From assembly GCA_946478645.1 (NCBI GenBank), contig CAMLCW010000314.1, positions 1 through 6,096 on the forward strand: a stretch of DNA of 6,096 nt, given 5' to 3'. The translations under genes and the position numbers were made by a program. The stretch's first letter is position 1. Every line of letters starts with the position of its first letter. Shown here one piece after another: positions 4,969-6,096 of the stretch. Under the pieces are notes generated by a model that was not told the DNA's origin, ran no database searches, and was given only the letters and a program-made list of their open reading frames with translations. Source of the DNA: an uncultured Variovorax sp. (GTDB lineage: Bacteria > Pseudomonadota > Gammaproteobacteria > Burkholderiales > Burkholderiaceae).

Positions 4969-6096
4969 TCACACGTCGATATTCGCCGCCCTCAGCGCGT
5001 TCTGCTCGATGAACTCGCGCCGCGGCTCGACCTCGTCGCCCATTAGCATCGTGAACACGCGATCGGCTTCGATCGCGTCGTCGATCTGCACGCGCAGCAG
5101 GCGCCGCACGGCCGGGTCCATGGTCGTTTCCCAGAGCTGCTCGGGATTCATCTCGCCGAGACCCTTGTAGCGCTGTCGCGCGGTGGCGTGCTCGGCCTGG
5201 CCGATCAGCCACTTCATGGCCACGCGGAAGTCGGCCACTTTTTCTTCCTTGGCGCGCTCGCCCTCGCCGCGGCGCACGACCGCGCCTTCGGCGCTCAGCA
5301 GGTTGCGGAAGGTGTTGGCGGCTTCGGCGAGCGCGGCGTAGTCGGCGCCGTGCACGAAGTCCTGCGTGAGCACGCTGCTCTTGATGTTGCCGTGGTGCCG
5401 GCGGCTGATGCGCAGCAGCGGCTTGTCGGTGCGGGTGTCGAATTCGCTGCTCACCTCGGCCGGCACGCCGGTGGTGTTGAGCTCGCGCAGCTTGGCCTGC
5501 AGCGCCACGGCCGAGGCCTCGGCCGCCGCGGTGGTGTCGAGATCGAGCGCCACGCCGTCGGCGATGGCGCGCAGCGCCTCGGCGTCCATGAAGTTGCGCA
5601 GCCGCGCGATCACGGCCTCGGCCAGCTGGTGCTTGCGCGCCAGCTCGGCCAGGGTCTCGCCGGTGAGCGTGGTCGAGTTCGCGCCGCCGGTCTCGATGCT
5701 CGCATCCTTGAGCGCGACCTTGAGCAGGAAGGCGTCGAGCGCGGGGCCGTCCTTCAGGTACTGCTCTTCCTTGCCGACCTTGACCTTGTAGAGCGGCGGC
5801 TGCGCGATGTAGATGTGGCCGCGCTCGACCAGCTCGGGCATCTGCCGGTAGAAGAACGTGAGCAGCAGCGTGCGGATGTGGGCGCCGTCGACGTCGGCGT
5901 CGGTCATGATGATGATGCGGTGGTAGCGCAGCTTGGCGACGTTGAAGTCGTCTGCCCCGCCCTTGCCCGATTCGACCGCGGCCTTGCCGATGCCGGTGCC
6001 CAGCGCGGTGATCAGCGTGACGATCTCGTTGCTGGTCAGCAGCTTCTCGTAGCGCGCCTTCTCCACGTTCAGGATCTTGCCGCGCAGCGGCAGGAT
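4969..6096 (-). CDS. gyrB: DNA gyrase subunit B, C-terminal part (5' end outside window)
   Basis: The frame is open from the right edge to TGA at 4969-4971, giving 375 residues of the GyrB C-terminal half. Gyrase B supplies the ATPase and the TOPRIM metal site that work with GyrA to introduce negative supercoils. The visible part starts within TOPRIM at [15 protein letters not shown]; next come M64-TDADVDG with D66, D68 and D70 (Mg2+ site), [15 protein letters not shown] and [12 protein letters not shown]. The region at about 100-290 corresponds to the large insertion typical of Gram-negative GyrB. The conserved tail [20 protein letters not shown] through [23 protein letters not shown] identifies GyrB rather than ParE. 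The apparent start at 6066 is an internal GTG (Val of LNVEKAR), not a real start. The ATPase and transducer domains lie beyond the window. The position equivalent to E. coli Lys447 is Arg (visible residue 5). gyrB normally follows dnaN in this group, so dnaA and dnaN are expected to the right. Confidence 0.97.
   Translation of the reverse strand: MLPLRGKILNVEKARYEKLLTSNEIVTLITALGTGIGKAAVESGKGGADDFNVAKLRYHRIIIMTDADVDGAHIRTLLLTFFYRQMPELVERGHIYIAQPPLYKVKVGKEEQYLKDGPALDAFLLKVALKDASIETGGANSTTLTGETLAELARKHQLAEAVIARLRNFMDAEALRAIADGVALDLDTTAAAEASAVALQAKLRELNTTGVPAEVSSEFDTRTDKPLLRISRRHHGNIKSSVLTQDFVHGADYAALAEAANTFRNLLSAEGAVVRRGEGERAKEEKVADFRVAMKWLIGQAEHATARQRYKGLGEMNPEQLWETTMDPAVRRLLRVQIDDAIEADRVFTMLMGDEVEPRREFIEQNALRAANIDV

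Noticed and set aside
4694..5212. 172-codon minus-strand frame overlapping the 88-aa gene and the gyrB tail
   Set aside because: It is an Arg/Ala-rich shadow of gyrB in another frame, with no motif; gyrB's own frame ends in its canonical C-terminus.

Overview
The window looks like chromosomal DNA of a GC-rich betaproteobacterium, most likely a Burkholderiales member of the Variovorax/Acidovorax (Comamonadaceae) type. This rests on high GC with GC-rich third codon positions, a GyrB tail of the long proteobacterial form, the clsB-ybhN pair, a PagL-type lipid A deacylase, and short AGCTAT...ATAGCT hairpin elements that I recall from Comamonadaceae intergenic DNA. The genus is an inference.

Layout, left to right: (a) the 3' part of clsB (cardiolipin synthase B, second HKD motif) on +, overlapping by ATGA with ybhN (polytopic UPF0104/LPG-synthase-TM family protein) on +. 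(b) Tail-to-tail with ybhN, overlapping by 13 bp, is pagL on - (secreted outer-membrane lipid A 3-O-deacylase with an intact His/Ser/Glu set). (c) Upstream of pagL on the same strand is a membrane-anchored calcineurin-like metallophosphoesterase (four predicted N-terminal membrane segments plus a complete metal site). (d) A 265-bp spacer carries a hairpin repeat and possible terminator and promoter signals. (e) Next on - is a small exported protein with a carboxypeptidase-regulatory-like beta-sandwich. (f) A 300-bp divergent intergenic region holds a second copy of the hairpin core, a candidate ECF-type promoter and a 12-bp palindrome. (g) An 88-aa basic, glycine-rich membrane protein lies on +. 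(h) A strong 10-bp-stem hairpin separates it from the convergent 3' part of gyrB on -, which runs off the right edge. gyrB usually lies in dnaA-dnaN-gyrB in this group, so the window is probably close to the replication origin (inference).

Functionally, most of the non-gyrB genes act on the cell envelope: cardiolipin synthesis, a YbhN-type lipid-related membrane protein, lipid A deacylation, a membrane-tethered phosphoesterase of the YkuE/YaeI/LpxG class, an exported small protein and a small membrane protein. I see no mobile element, CRISPR array, tRNA, rRNA, phage gene or obvious defence system. I did not find a clearly new multi-gene system; the best leads are the envelope-lipid clustering, two ECF-like promoter candidates, and two uncharacterised small envelope proteins.
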